Assembly: GCA_016784385.1 (NCBI GenBank) | Contig: JADHUT010000005.1 | Location: 1-46,267 of the forward strand | Length of the DNA stretch: 46,267 bases | Origin: Candidatus Microgenomates bacterium | GTDB lineage: Bacteria; Patescibacteriota; Microgenomatia; UBA8517 | Direction of reading: 5' to 3' | Shown here: in pieces, positions 1-9,518 of the stretch | Numbering within the stretch: position 1 is the stretch's first letter | How the letters are laid out: each line of letters opens with the position of its first letter | Program-made: the position numbers and the translations under genes | The notes under the pieces: generated by a model | Seen by the model: only the letters and a program-made list of their open reading frames with translations | Database searches by the model: none | What the model was told of the DNA's origin: nothing

Positions 1-2
1 AG

Positions 3-356
3 GTTCTTAAAGAGATTGGTAAACTTTCAAAGACTAACAAGAAGTATTACCAAGACAGTATTGATGTGTATAAACTTTCTCAAAATGCACATGAGACTTA
101 CAGAAAAGCAAACAAAGACAGCAAGAGAAACTTGTTAAAACTTGCATTTGGTGAACTTCTGTTAGATGAAGGAAAACTTCAGTACTCGTACTCTAAAACA
201 TTTGAGTTACTTCAAAAAGCTGTAAGCACAACCAATAGTTCGAAAATACCAGAAAATGAGTTTATGAAGTTAAAAATTTTCGAACAACCCAAAAAGGCCG
301 AAAACGTGGGAGTAACTCAAGGATTTTATCCTCAGAGTTACCTTGTGCGGGAGTGA
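3..356 (+). CDS. C-terminal part of a large serine site-specific recombinase (truncated by window edge)
   Basis: Frame 3 is open from the window edge: VLKEIGKLSKTNKKYYQDSIDVYKLSQNAHETYRKANKDSKRNLLKLAFGELLLDEGKLQYSYSKTFELLQKAV...; matches the C-terminal style of serine recombinases of CPR/phage elements (family recognition from memory). Confidence 0.65.
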   Translation, partial: VLKEIGKLSKTNKKYYQDSIDVYKLSQNAHETYRKANKDSKRNLLKLAFGELLLDEGKLQYSYSKTFELLQKAVSTTNSSKIPENEFMKLKIFEQPKKAENVGVTQGFYPQSYLVRE

Positions 357-613
357 CGAGACTCGAACTCGCAACCTCTTCCGTGCAACTTATCCTTCTG
401 TTACCAAAAGGGCTGGACTATCTCATCAACCTAATAAGGTTGCCAGGTATATAGTCTCTACACATTTACGAAATTTAAAAAAATTTCGATTTAGCTCGGG
501 ATTGCCCTTAAAAAAGGGTTTCCCCGAATTAGCCTGGTTTTTCCTCATAACATTACTGTCATGGGCTGCCATATTTGACAGGGAAGCACTCTAACCAATT
601 GAGCTACACCCCC
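348..613 (-). tRNA. tRNA-Asp(GTC) interrupted by a group I intron (intron 386..577)
   Basis: Exons GGGGGTGTAGCTCAATTGGTTAGAGTGCTTCCCTGT / CACGGAAGAGGTTGCGAGTTCGAGTCTCGTCACTCCCG fold as a 74-nt cloverleaf; anticodon stem CTTCC/GGAAG, loop CTGTCAC. Confidence 0.9.
386..577 (-). other. Group I self-splicing intron (IC3-like), 192 nt, no ORF
   Basis: P1 CUGU^CA AAUA UGGCAG with U-G at the 5' splice site; conserved AATTCGGGGAAACCC ... GGCAATCCCGAGC (P4/P5) and AGAGACTATA ... GATAGTCC (P7); intron ends in G before CACGGAAG. Confidence 0.9.
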
Positions 614-694
614 ACGCATTTTTAGTATTTCAAACTACGTTGAATAATTTGCATCAAACAAATAGTCAACCTACAATAGATTATATAACAAATC

Positions 695-2419
695 ATGCTT
701 ACTTCCAAGAACATGACAAACAGGCAAATTGCAGAACTTTTGATTGACGTTGCAGCTGCACATCAACTTGTAGATCCTAAAACATATAAATTTCAAATAA
801 TTGCATATAACCGTGCAGCAAGCTCAGTAGAACATGCCACAAGTGAACTTAAAGACCTTTGGGATGACGGAAAATTAGATAGTGTCCCTGGCATAGGAAA
901 ATCGATTGCAGGCCATTTGAGTGAAATATTTAGTACTGGAAAGTCACGCCATTTCGAACAAATTTCAAAAGGAATTCCTGTGGAAGTCTTTAAACTAATG
1001 GAGTTGCCCGGTATTGGAATTAAAACTGCGATTAAAATGGTCAAAGAAGAATCAAAGACTGAGATAAAAAAGAAACTAGATGAAGTGAATAAGATCCGAA
1101 ATAAAAACAAAAGACATTTATTACCATACGCCCAGAAAATTGCCTCTGAGCTCACCAAGTGGCTTTTAGACGACCTAAACTGCAAAAATGTACAAGTATT
1201 GGGGTCACTGCGTAGAAAAGTTGCCACAATTGGAGATATTGATATTGCGGTAGCTACAAATAACCCAGTAAAAACCATAGAACATTTTGTTAATTTTCCA
1301 AAGTTGCAAAAAATAATTGAAAAGGGTGATAAAACTGCCTCAATCCTGGTTCCCGGGGGAGTTTCTGTAGATCTATTAGTTAGCAGTGTAGATAGCTTTG
1401 GCTCAGCCCTACAGCACTTCACAGGCAGTAAATTCCACAATATTGCTCTTCGTGAATATGCCAACAAACTTGGATATTCGCTGTCTGAATATGGAATAAA
1501 AAAGAAAAAATCAAAAAAGGAAACATCCGCCTCCACTGTAAACAAATTTCGCGACGAGAAGTCCTTTTACAACTTTTTAAAGCTTGACTATATTGAACCG
1601 GAAATCAGGGAAGGGACAGATGAAATTAAAGCGTCCATGAATCACACTTTGCCAAAATTAGTTGAAGTAGGGGACTTAAAAGGGGATTTACATATTCATT
1701 CAAATTATGACATCGAAACAAGCCATGACCTAGGACTTTCCTCCATGAAAGATCTTGTGAAAAAAGCAAATGAGCTTAAATACGAATACTTGGCAATGTC
1801 AGAACACAATCCAAGTAAGTCAAAGCATACTGAAGCCCAAATTGTGGATATTCTAAAAAGAAAGCGTGAAAAGGTAGAACAATTAAATTACTCATTATCT
1901 AAAACAAAAAATAATAGCGTAAAAAAAGTGTTCAATAGCCTCGAAATTGACATAATGCCAGATGGGTTATTACCGGTTTCCGGTGTTGGACTGCAAACTC
2001 TTGATTTTGCAATTGTTTCAGTACACTCCAGTTTTAGACTAAAAAGAAATGAAATGACCAAAAGAGTACTTAGTGCACTCGCCCACCCCAAGGTATTAAT
2101 TTTTGCCCACCCTGTGGCTCGAAAAATTAACCAACGAGAAGGAATTGATCTTAACTGGGAGCAAATTTTTGAATTTTGCGTGAAAAATAATAAGATACTA
2201 GAAATTAATTCAAGTCCTGCAAGGCTTGATCTACCTGATTTACTAGTGAGAGATGCAGTTAACGCTGGAGTTAAAATGTCTATAAATACAGATTCCCACC
2301 ATTTAGACCACATGGATGGTATTGGTAATGGAGTTTCAGTAGCCAGAAGGGGTTGGTGTGAAAAAAAAGACATAATAAATACAATGAGTCTTGAAAAATT
2401 CAAAGAAGTGATACAATAA
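695..2419 (+). CDS. polX: DNA polymerase/3'-5' exonuclease PolX (PolX + PHP domain)
   Basis: 574 aa; HhH, pol-beta core GSLRRKVATIGDIDIAV, PHP motif GDLHIHSNYD. Confidence 0.9.
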   Translation: MLTSKNMTNRQIAELLIDVAAAHQLVDPKTYKFQIIAYNRAASSVEHATSELKDLWDDGKLDSVPGIGKSIAGHLSEIFSTGKSRHFEQISKGIPVEVFKLMELPGIGIKTAIKMVKEESKTEIKKKLDEVNKIRNKNKRHLLPYAQKIASELTKWLLDDLNCKNVQVLGSLRRKVATIGDIDIAVATNNPVKTIEHFVNFPKLQKIIEKGDKTASILVPGGVSVDLLVSSVDSFGSALQHFTGSKFHNIALREYANKLGYSLSEYGIKKKKSKKETSASTVNKFRDEKSFYNFLKLDYIEPEIREGTDEIKASMNHTLPKLVEVGDLKGDLHIHSNYDIETSHDLGLSSMKDLVKKANELKYEYLAMSEHNPSKSKHTEAQIVDILKRKREKVEQLNYSLSKTKNNSVKKVFNSLEIDIMPDGLLPVSGVGLQTLDFAIVSVHSSFRLKRNEMTKRVLSALAHPKVLIFAHPVARKINQREGIDLNWEQIFEFCVKNNKILEINSSPARLDLPDLLVRDAVNAGVKMSINTDSHHLDHMDGIGNGVSVARRGWCEKKDIINTMSLEKFKEVIQ

Positions 2420-2456
2420 TTTAAATTCTAATTAATAGAAGGTTGGTGATTATGAA

Positions 2457-3044
2457 ATGAATATAGGAATTGTAATATTGGTAATAGCAGTAGTAATTGC
2501 TGTATGGATAATTGGTGTATATAACTTTTTTGTTTCTAGTAAAGCCAGAATCAAAGCATCTATCCAAGAAATTGGAAATCAGTTGAAAAGACAATCTAAC
2601 TTAATTCCAAACTTAGAAAATTCTGCAAAAGGATTTTTAAAGCATGAAAAAGCAATTTTCACAAAATTAACTGATGCCAGAAAAGCTGTTGACAGAGCAG
2701 TCAATTCTGGAGATGTAACCCAAATGGGTAATGCGGGTTCAAAACTTTCAGAGATACTACCTAAAATTCAGGTACTTGTAGAAAGTAATCCTGAACTAAA
2801 AGGAGACAAGGTGGTAACCAAGCTCATGGATGAGCTTAGGGACACTACAGATAAAGTAATGTATTCAAGAAGACTGCTAATTGATTTGACAGCTGACTAC
2901 AATGTAAAAAGAGTAACTTTTCCAACAAATATAATTGCAAATGCATTTAAATTTGATGAAATGAAAGGATTGGATACTCCACAAACAGGAGAGCATGTGT
3001 CAGTTTCAAAAACTGAAACTAAATCACCGAAAATCAATCTTTGA
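2457..3044 (+). CDS. lemA: LemA family protein
   Basis: N-terminal TM then YNFFVSSKARIKASIQEIGNQLKRQSNLIPNL...; near htpX as usual. Confidence 0.85.
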   Translation: MNIGIVILVIAVVIAVWIIGVYNFFVSSKARIKASIQEIGNQLKRQSNLIPNLENSAKGFLKHEKAIFTKLTDARKAVDRAVNSGDVTQMGNAGSKLSEILPKIQVLVESNPELKGDKVVTKLMDELRDTTDKVMYSRRLLIDLTADYNVKRVTFPTNIIANAFKFDEMKGLDTPQTGEHVSVSKTETKSPKINL

Positions 3045-3099
3045 GAACTTTGGTTATTTATCTAATTTGTGATTAATTTGATATGATTGTTGATCTTCT

Positions 3100-4305
3100 A
3101 TGAATAAATCAAGAGTAGTAGCACTGAAGGCCAATAAAAGGATTTTATTTTGGACTAAATTACTAGTAGAAATAAAAGCTCTCAACGCCATAATTACACT
3201 TTTCTATATACAAAGAGGAATAAGTGTAGGTGAAGTATTGTATTTGAGCGTGATTTGGTCAGTAACAGCATTGCTTCTGGAGATACCTTCCGGATATTTT
3301 GCAGACCTGTTTGGGAGAAAAAAGACAATAATATTAGGTGTGCTTTTACACTCTTTGAGCATCTCTCTGATGTTTGTTTCTTTTAGTTTCCCCATGTTTG
3401 CATTGTCTATAGCACTAGCTTCCGCTGGTTATGCTTGTTTTACTGGTACAGATTCTGCTCTTTTGTACGACAGTTTGAAGGAAATTGGAGATGAGAAGTC
3501 TTCATTGAGAGTGTCGGGTAAATATTATTCGGCTTCAAGATTTTCAAAAATATTTATACCGCTTTTGGGTGCAATTTTAGCTAAAAATCTATTTGCCTGG
3601 CAGTTTAATGTATTAATCTCTATAGAACTGATAGGTGCGTTGATTTCGCTAATTCTTGCAAACAAACTAACAGAGCCAAATAAGCACATGGATGTATCTG
3701 AAAAAGAAGAAGGTATGTTTAAGGATAGTTTTAAATTATTTAAAGAAAACAAATTGGTTAGAAAATTTGCATTAAATAAATCATTTGTGTTCATAGGAAT
3801 ATTGATAATTTGGAGAATATACCAACCACACTTGAAAAGTGTTGGGGCAAGCATTATTGTACTGGGAGTCATTTATGCAATTTTTCAGCTTCTAGCTTTT
3901 TTGTCACTGTGGTTGTCTGACAAAATTCAAAAAAGAATAACAGGATATTCTTTTTTTAGCTTACCTGTTTTTATGGGGATAATTTCTATTTTTGTATTTA
4001 TGTTCTCTCAAAATATCTGGTTTTTATCTGTGGCCACAATCTTGTTAATGATTTTAGGAACTGTTCGCGACCCACTTTTTTTTCAACAGATAAACTTGCA
4101 TGTAAAATCATTCAATAGGGCTACAACAATGTCGGTTTTGAATGTTATTAAAAGCATATTTGATATTCCTATTTTGTTGTTGGTTGGATACCTGGCAGAC
4201 ATTGACTTCAAATACGTTTACTTAATGGTTTTAAGTCTCTTTGTATATTCTTTGTTTTTTTTACGCATAGAGAAAAAAGATATACAATTAGTTGACACAA
4301 AATAA
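3100..4305 (+). CDS. MFS transporter
   Basis: 401 aa, many TM segments, GYFADLFGRKKTIILG motif. Confidence 0.8.
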   Translation: MNKSRVVALKANKRILFWTKLLVEIKALNAIITLFYIQRGISVGEVLYLSVIWSVTALLLEIPSGYFADLFGRKKTIILGVLLHSLSISLMFVSFSFPMFALSIALASAGYACFTGTDSALLYDSLKEIGDEKSSLRVSGKYYSASRFSKIFIPLLGAILAKNLFAWQFNVLISIELIGALISLILANKLTEPNKHMDVSEKEEGMFKDSFKLFKENKLVRKFALNKSFVFIGILIIWRIYQPHLKSVGASIIVLGVIYAIFQLLAFLSLWLSDKIQKRITGYSFFSLPVFMGIISIFVFMFSQNIWFLSVATILLMILGTVRDPLFFQQINLHVKSFNRATTMSVLNVIKSIFDIPILLLVGYLADIDFKYVYLMVLSLFVYSLFFLRIEKKDIQLVDTK

Positions 4306-4306
4306 A

Positions 4307-5260
4307 ATGAAAAATATTTACGAAGTACAAAAGTCAAATAAAATTAAATCCACAATTGTCGTGGTGTTTTTTGCGCTGTTTGTAGCACTGGCTGTGTATG
4401 TAATCTCTCAGGCTTTTGGGATATATCTTGGATATGAACCAGGAGGACTTGGATTTGTAGGAATTGCTTTGATTATTTCAGGAGTTTCAACCTATGTCAG
4501 CTATTATTTTTCAGATCGCATAGTCCTTGGTATCTCTGGTGCAAGAAAAGCAAATACACAAGAAGACAGACTTTTTACTTCTGTTGTGGAAAATATTTGT
4601 CTTGGAGCTGGTATTCCAAGACCAAAACTGTATGTAATTGAAGACACTGCTCCAAATGCATTTGCAACAGGCAGAGACCCTAAAAACGCAGTAGTTTGTG
4701 CCACAACAGGACTTCTTACAAAACTCACCCGTACCGAACTTGAAGCTGTAATGGCCCATGAGATAAGCCATATAAGAAATTATGATATAAGACTCATGTC
4801 TGTAGTTTCTGTGATGGTAGGCCTAGTTGCTCTATTGGCCGACTTTTTTCTAAGAGCCAGATTTTTTGGCAACCACATGGAATCTGGTGGAGGAAAAAGA
4901 AGTAGTAGTAGTAAAGACAATCAACTGGGTACAATTATTATGATAGTAGGAATTCTTTTTGCGCTTCTTTCTCCACTGGTTGCTAAATTAATTCAACTTT
5001 CAATATCAAGGAGGCGAGAATTTATGGCAGATGCAGGATCTGTGAGTATCACAAGACAACCTTCTGCAATGATTTCAGCTTTAAAAAAGATTTCAAGTGA
5101 CACAGAAGCCTTGGAAGCTGCAAACAAGGCAACTGCACATTTGTATATAATCAATCCATTCAAACAAAAAACTGGAAGAGCCGCAGAAAAGTTTTCTTCA
5201 TTATTCAACACCCACCCGTTAATTGCCGATCGAATCTCAACCCTTCAAAAAATGATGTGA
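4307..5260 (+). CDS. htpX: M48 metalloprotease HtpX
   Basis: VMAHEISHI zinc motif, N-terminal TMs, SRRREFMADAGSV. The ORF could start at 4292, overlapping the MFS gene. Confidence 0.9.
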   Translation: MKNIYEVQKSNKIKSTIVVVFFALFVALAVYVISQAFGIYLGYEPGGLGFVGIALIISGVSTYVSYYFSDRIVLGISGARKANTQEDRLFTSVVENICLGAGIPRPKLYVIEDTAPNAFATGRDPKNAVVCATTGLLTKLTRTELEAVMAHEISHIRNYDIRLMSVVSVMVGLVALLADFFLRARFFGNHMESGGGKRSSSSKDNQLGTIIMIVGILFALLSPLVAKLIQLSISRRREFMADAGSVSITRQPSAMISALKKISSDTEALEAANKATAHLYIINPFKQKTGRAAEKFSSLFNTHPLIADRISTLQKMM

Positions 5261-5320
5261 ATAGAATATTATAATTATGTATATAGAAATAAGTTACCTA
5301 TACCCAGATCGAAGGATATC

Positions 5321-5677
5321 TTGCCAAAAACCATCTATTTATCACCAAACAATAGAATAACCAGAGTTTTTAGAAAAAATGATACAGGAGACATAAGTGT
5401 GATAGTTTGTGTCTCTCTCGATTGTTTTATTAATGAAAATTGGCATACAATTATTTATTATGATAGTGTGCATGGTGAATTACACAGGCATGAAAAATTC
5501 TCTCTGGACGGTAAAACAGAAACAATTACTACTTTTGGCATTGAACAAAAAGGTTCACAAGAGATGCTAATGAGATGGGCTATCAGAGATATTTCTGACA
5601 AGCATACTTCTTATAAACGAAGATTTTTGAAAAATATTGGGTGTAATAAAGTGGAAGTTTTGTATAATTTGTATTAG
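5321..5677 (+). CDS. Small protein, DUF7718-like (WHTIIYYDSVHGELHRHEKFSLDG)
   Basis: 118-aa ORF (TTG start); family guess from the YDxxHGxxH pattern, from memory. Confidence 0.5.
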   Translation: MPKTIYLSPNNRITRVFRKNDTGDISVIVCVSLDCFINENWHTIIYYDSVHGELHRHEKFSLDGKTETITTFGIEQKGSQEMLMRWAIRDISDKHTSYKRRFLKNIGCNKVEVLYNLY

Positions 5678-5697
5678 CGTGATAATATTTACTTAAT

Positions 5698-5955
5698 ATG
5701 TCAAAGAAAGATCAATTCGATAAAAACATTAAACTACAGCATAAGCTGGGTGACTACATAGCCAAGAATCCAGTCTTACTTAAAAAGTATGGAGAAAGTT
5801 CTTATGTAATGTTTGTTGAAGGAGATAAAAAATTAAATAAGATAAACCTAGAGCTTGTTGAGAGTCTAAAAAATAGAGATAAAAACAAAAGTGTAATCAT
5901 GGCTACATTAACAAAGAATAAAACCAACCCTTGGAAGTTCCAATTTGCCAGTTAA
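5698..5955 (+). CDS. Small protein resembling DUF5647
   Basis: 85 aa, FDKNIKLQHKLGDYIAKNPVLLKK...VMFVEGDKKLNKINLELVESL; family recalled from memory. Confidence 0.5.
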   Translation: MSKKDQFDKNIKLQHKLGDYIAKNPVLLKKYGESSYVMFVEGDKKLNKINLELVESLKNRDKNKSVIMATLTKNKTNPWKFQFAS

Positions 5956-6009
5956 CAAACATAGCTATATGTTCTTCAAAAATGCACGCGAGTAAGATAT
6001 GATAGGTGC

Positions 6010-6294
6010 ATGATCAAAAAATTGGCGAGTCTTGCAAATCTAAAAGTTAAAAAGAAAGAAGAAGAATACTTTAAAAAACAGTTTGAAGAAACATTAAAAA
6101 TAGTAGAAAAATTTGATAGTCTGGATACTTCCGGTGTTGATGAAACATACATAGTAACTGGAACTAAAAATGTTCTCCGTGAAGACAAAATAGATCCACT
6201 AAACATGTTGACGCAAGACCAAGCCCTTTCTGGTTCCAAAAACACACATAATGGTTATTTTGTAGTTGATGGTGTTTTAAATAATGATTTATAA
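6010..6294 (+). CDS. gatC: Asp-tRNA(Asn)/Glu-tRNA(Gln) amidotransferase subunit C
   Basis: 94 aa, immediately upstream of gatA-gatB; VDETYIVTGTKNVLREDKID motif. Confidence 0.85.
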   Translation: MIKKLASLANLKVKKKEEEYFKKQFEETLKIVEKFDSLDTSGVDETYIVTGTKNVLREDKIDPLNMLTQDQALSGSKNTHNGYFVVDGVLNNDL

Positions 6295-6308
6295 AAAATA
6301 ACAATATA

Positions 6309-7553
6309 ATGATAGACAAAAAACTAAGCAAAAAACTAAATGTTTTTTTGACAATAGTCGACAAACCTAAAAAAGGGATACCTATTGCCATTAAAGATAA
6401 CTATTTAACAGAGGGAATTAGGACAACTGCAGCAAGCTTTGTTTTAGACGACTATATTCCACAATACAGCGCAACTGTAGTTAAAAAACTTGAACAAAAT
6501 GGATATTGTGTGGTTGGTAAAACCAATCTCGACGCATGGTGTCATGGTAGTTCGACTGAAACTTCAGATTATGGCCCAACACTAAACCCCCATAACACAA
6601 AACACCTGGCAGGTGGCTCATCTGGCGGGTCTGCGGCTGCAGTCGCGTCTGGAATGGTTGACTTTGCAATGGGATCTGAGACTGCTGGTTCTGTAAGAGG
6701 TCCTGCAAGCTGGTGCGGGGTTGTTGGTCTTAAACCTACATATGGAAGAGTTAGTAGGTATGGAGTAATTGCGATGGGTTCTTCTCTGGATTCTCCCGGA
6801 CCTATAACCAAAGACGTAACAGGAGCTGCAAAACTACTTAAAATAATTGCGGGAAAAGATGAATTTGATGCCACAACTTCTGGCAACTTGGTTGATGATT
6901 ATGAATTGGCCTTAACGGGAGATATTAAAGGCCTTAAGGTGGGTCTAGTTGAAAATTATATGCTTTCTGAAATGGATAGTGAAATTGTTAAAAAAACTCT
7001 TAAAGCGGTTGGCTTACTTGAAAAACTAGGAGCTAAGATCACCAAAGTTAAAACCTTGGATCCCACGCACGCAATTGGTGTTTATACAGTGGTTCAGAGA
7101 TCTGAAGTATCATCTAACTTGGCCCGTTTTGACGGTGTGAGATATGGATTTGGAAGAGATAAATTTGGAGAAGAAGCCAAGCGTCGAATAATGCTTGGAA
7201 CACACATACTTTCATCTGGATACCAAGATAGATATTATAAAAAAGCACAAAAAATTAGAACTTTGTTTATTAATGATTTCAATGAACTCTTTAGCGAATT
7301 TGATTGTTTGGTAGGGCCTACTATGCCGTCAACAGCTCCAAAAATTGGAGTTACAAAAAATGCTGCTATGTATGGTGAACTTGCAGACATATTGGCCGAA
7401 CCATCATCCATAGCTGGTCTTCCTGCGATTACTGTTCCTTGTGGAATGGTTAAAGGACTTCCAATTGGACTGCAAATTATCGGCAAACAATTTGAAGAAG
7501 GTAAAATTCTAAATACTGCCTTTGCTTATGAACAAAACAAGAAAGATGATTAA
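6309..7553 (+). CDS. gatA: Amidotransferase subunit A
   Basis: GGSSGGSAAAVASG amidase signature; short N-terminus. Confidence 0.93.
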   Translation: MIDKKLSKKLNVFLTIVDKPKKGIPIAIKDNYLTEGIRTTAASFVLDDYIPQYSATVVKKLEQNGYCVVGKTNLDAWCHGSSTETSDYGPTLNPHNTKHLAGGSSGGSAAAVASGMVDFAMGSETAGSVRGPASWCGVVGLKPTYGRVSRYGVIAMGSSLDSPGPITKDVTGAAKLLKIIAGKDEFDATTSGNLVDDYELALTGDIKGLKVGLVENYMLSEMDSEIVKKTLKAVGLLEKLGAKITKVKTLDPTHAIGVYTVVQRSEVSSNLARFDGVRYGFGRDKFGEEAKRRIMLGTHILSSGYQDRYYKKAQKIRTLFINDFNELFSEFDCLVGPTMPSTAPKIGVTKNAAMYGELADILAEPSSIAGLPAITVPCGMVKGLPIGLQIIGKQFEEGKILNTAFAYEQNKKDD

Positions 7554-8931
7554 AAACCAAAAAAAATACACACCAGTTATTGGGCTTGAAGTTCATATAG
7601 AACTATCAACTAAATCAAAAATGTTTTGCGGTTGCCCTGCTGATCACTTTGGTAAAAAACCAAATACTCAAACTTGCCCGGTTTGCTTGGGGCTTCCTGG
7701 AGCTTTGCCTGTACCAAATGAACTTGCTATACAAAACTGCGTTAAATTAGGACTTGCCTTAGACTGCAAAATCAACAAATGGAGTAATTTTGACAGAAAA
7801 CACTATTTCTATCCAGATCTTCCTAAGGGCTACCAAATAAGCCAGTATGAAGATCCATTTTGTTATGAAGGGCAATATTTGTTACCAAGCAATACCGACG
7901 GTAGAGACACAGAAAAAAGAATAGGGATAACAAGAGTTCATATGGAAGAGGATACTGCCAAATTGCAACACACCACACTGAATAACCCGTCTGGCGGTGA
8001 AAGCAAAAAAGTATCTTTGGTCGATTTTAATAGAAGCGGTGTTGCTTTAGTAGAACTTGTAACTGAGCCAGACTTTGAGCAAATTGAAGATGTATTAATT
8101 TTCGGAAAAGAACTTCAAACCATTGCTAGATACCTGGGTATTTCTGAAGCTGACATGGAAAAGGGTTCAATGAGACTGGAAGCAAACATCTCGCTTCGAG
8201 AAGAGTCCAGTGACAAAAAAACTCTTCCAAACTACAAAGTAGAACTTAAAAACATTAACTCATACCGCTTTCTAAAAAAAGCAATGCAATATGAGCTGGA
8301 AAGGCAAACCAAACTACTTTTGAAAGGTGAGGTTCCTAGTCAAGAAACAAGAGGTTGGGATGAAGCAAAATCAGTTACTTTTTCCCAAAGATCAAAAGAA
8401 ACTGCAAAAGATTACAGATATTTTCCAGATCCTGATATTCCACCAATTGAATTAACTGACGATCAAATCAAAAAAATTAAATCGCAAATTCCAGAATTAC
8501 CATCCCAAAAGGCCAAGAGGTATAAAAAAGAATTTGATTTTCCTAAAAACTACATAGAGATATTGGTCCAAGATAAACAAAAGTCCCAATACTTTGAAAC
8601 AGCCGCAGCGCTTAAACCGGAACTTGCAAAGCAAATTGCCAGCCTTATGGTTAACAAAAATTTGGACAAAGACTATCCAGAACCAGCAGGATTAATCAAA
8701 AAAATTGTGCAGTTAACAAAAGTTGATTATTCATCCACGGATGACACAACTAGTGCAATTGAAGAAGTAATCAAAAATAATCCTGATGTAGTCAAAAAAT
8801 ATGATGAAGGACAAGGATCAGTAGTTGGATATCTCATAGGCCAAACTCAAAAACTACTCAAAGGAAAAGGTGATCCGAAGAAAATTAGTGACATGTTAAT
8901 AAAAAAACTACAAAAATGGGGCGGAAAATAA
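7543..8931 (+). CDS. gatB: Amidotransferase subunit B
   Basis: PVIGLEVHIELSTKSKMFCGC and C-terminal GatB/Yqey domain; the ORF track starts at 7522. Confidence 0.92.
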   Translation, partial: KMIKNQKKYTPVIGLEVHIELSTKSKMFCGCPADHFGKKPNTQTCPVCLGLPGALPVPNELAIQNCVKLGLALDCKINKWSNFDRKHYFYPDLPKGYQISQYEDPFCYEGQYLLPSNTDGRDTEKRIGITRVHMEEDTAKLQHTTLNNPSGGESKKVSLVDFNRSGVALVELVTEPDFEQIEDVLIFGKELQTIARYLGISEADMEKGSMRLEANISLREESSDKKTLPNYKVELKNINSYRFLKKAMQYELERQTKLLLKGEVPSQETRGWDEAKSVTFSQRSKETAKDYRYFPDPDIPPIELTDDQIKKIKSQIPELPSQKAKRYKKEFDFPKNYIEILVQDKQKSQYFETAAALKPELAKQIASLMVNKNLDKDYPEPAGLIKKIVQLTKVDYSSTDDTTSAIEEVIKNNPDVVKKYDEGQGSVVGYLIGQTQKLLKGKGDPKKISDMLIKKLQKWGGK

Positions 8932-9515
8932 TGGATACATTCGTGTCTAATGAGACTAGCGCTGGCAATAAGTATAGAGGTTTGCCTAGTAAACGTGCCT
9001 TGATGCTTAATAATCGAGAATTAAAAGAAAAATTAGCAAAAGATAGTGTTATGAAGGTCTCCTCAAGGCACGAACTAGAAAAACAGTTTAAGTCAATTGA
9101 AGTAAGCAAGGAACCTGCGGGGCTTTTATTTATAGACATAGACAACTTTAAAGAAGTTAACGATGAGTTTGGACACGGCGTTGGAGACAAAGTGTTGGAA
9201 CTTGTTGGAGAACGTATAATAAATCAAGTTTCAAAAGATATTTTAGTGGGTAGATGGGGAGGAGATGAAATCTTAGTTGTTTTTCCAAAACTTGAAGATG
9301 CATTAGTATTAGAAGAGAGAGCAAATGAGATAAGGAATACGATTAAAAGTAAACCTTTTAAGATGGGAGATGCTGTATTGTTGTCAAGGACGCTGAGTAT
9401 TGGTGCGGCCATAAAAGAAGCAGGAGAAACCACAAAAGATTGGTTAAAAAGAGCGGATGCTTCATTGTATGAAGCAAAAGAGACTGGACGAGACAAGGTT
9501 GTCATGGCAAAATAA
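8931..9515 (+). CDS. Minimal GGDEF-domain protein (putative diguanylate cyclase)
   Basis: DIDNFKEVNDEFGHGVGDKVL...GRWGGDEILVVFP; no sensor domain. ATG overlaps the gatB stop (TAATG). Confidence 0.85.
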   Translation: MDTFVSNETSAGNKYRGLPSKRALMLNNRELKEKLAKDSVMKVSSRHELEKQFKSIEVSKEPAGLLFIDIDNFKEVNDEFGHGVGDKVLELVGERIINQVSKDILVGRWGGDEILVVFPKLEDALVLEERANEIRNTIKSKPFKMGDAVLLSRTLSIGAAIKEAGETTKDWLKRADASLYEAKETGRDKVVMAK

Positions 9516-9518
9516 CCA

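Noticed and set aside
343-594. 83-aa plus-strand ORF
   Set aside because: Lies antisense over the tRNA-Asp and group I intron; not coding.
793-1545. 250-aa minus ORF inside polX
   Set aside because: Shadow ORF opposite a well-supported gene; no domain-like features.
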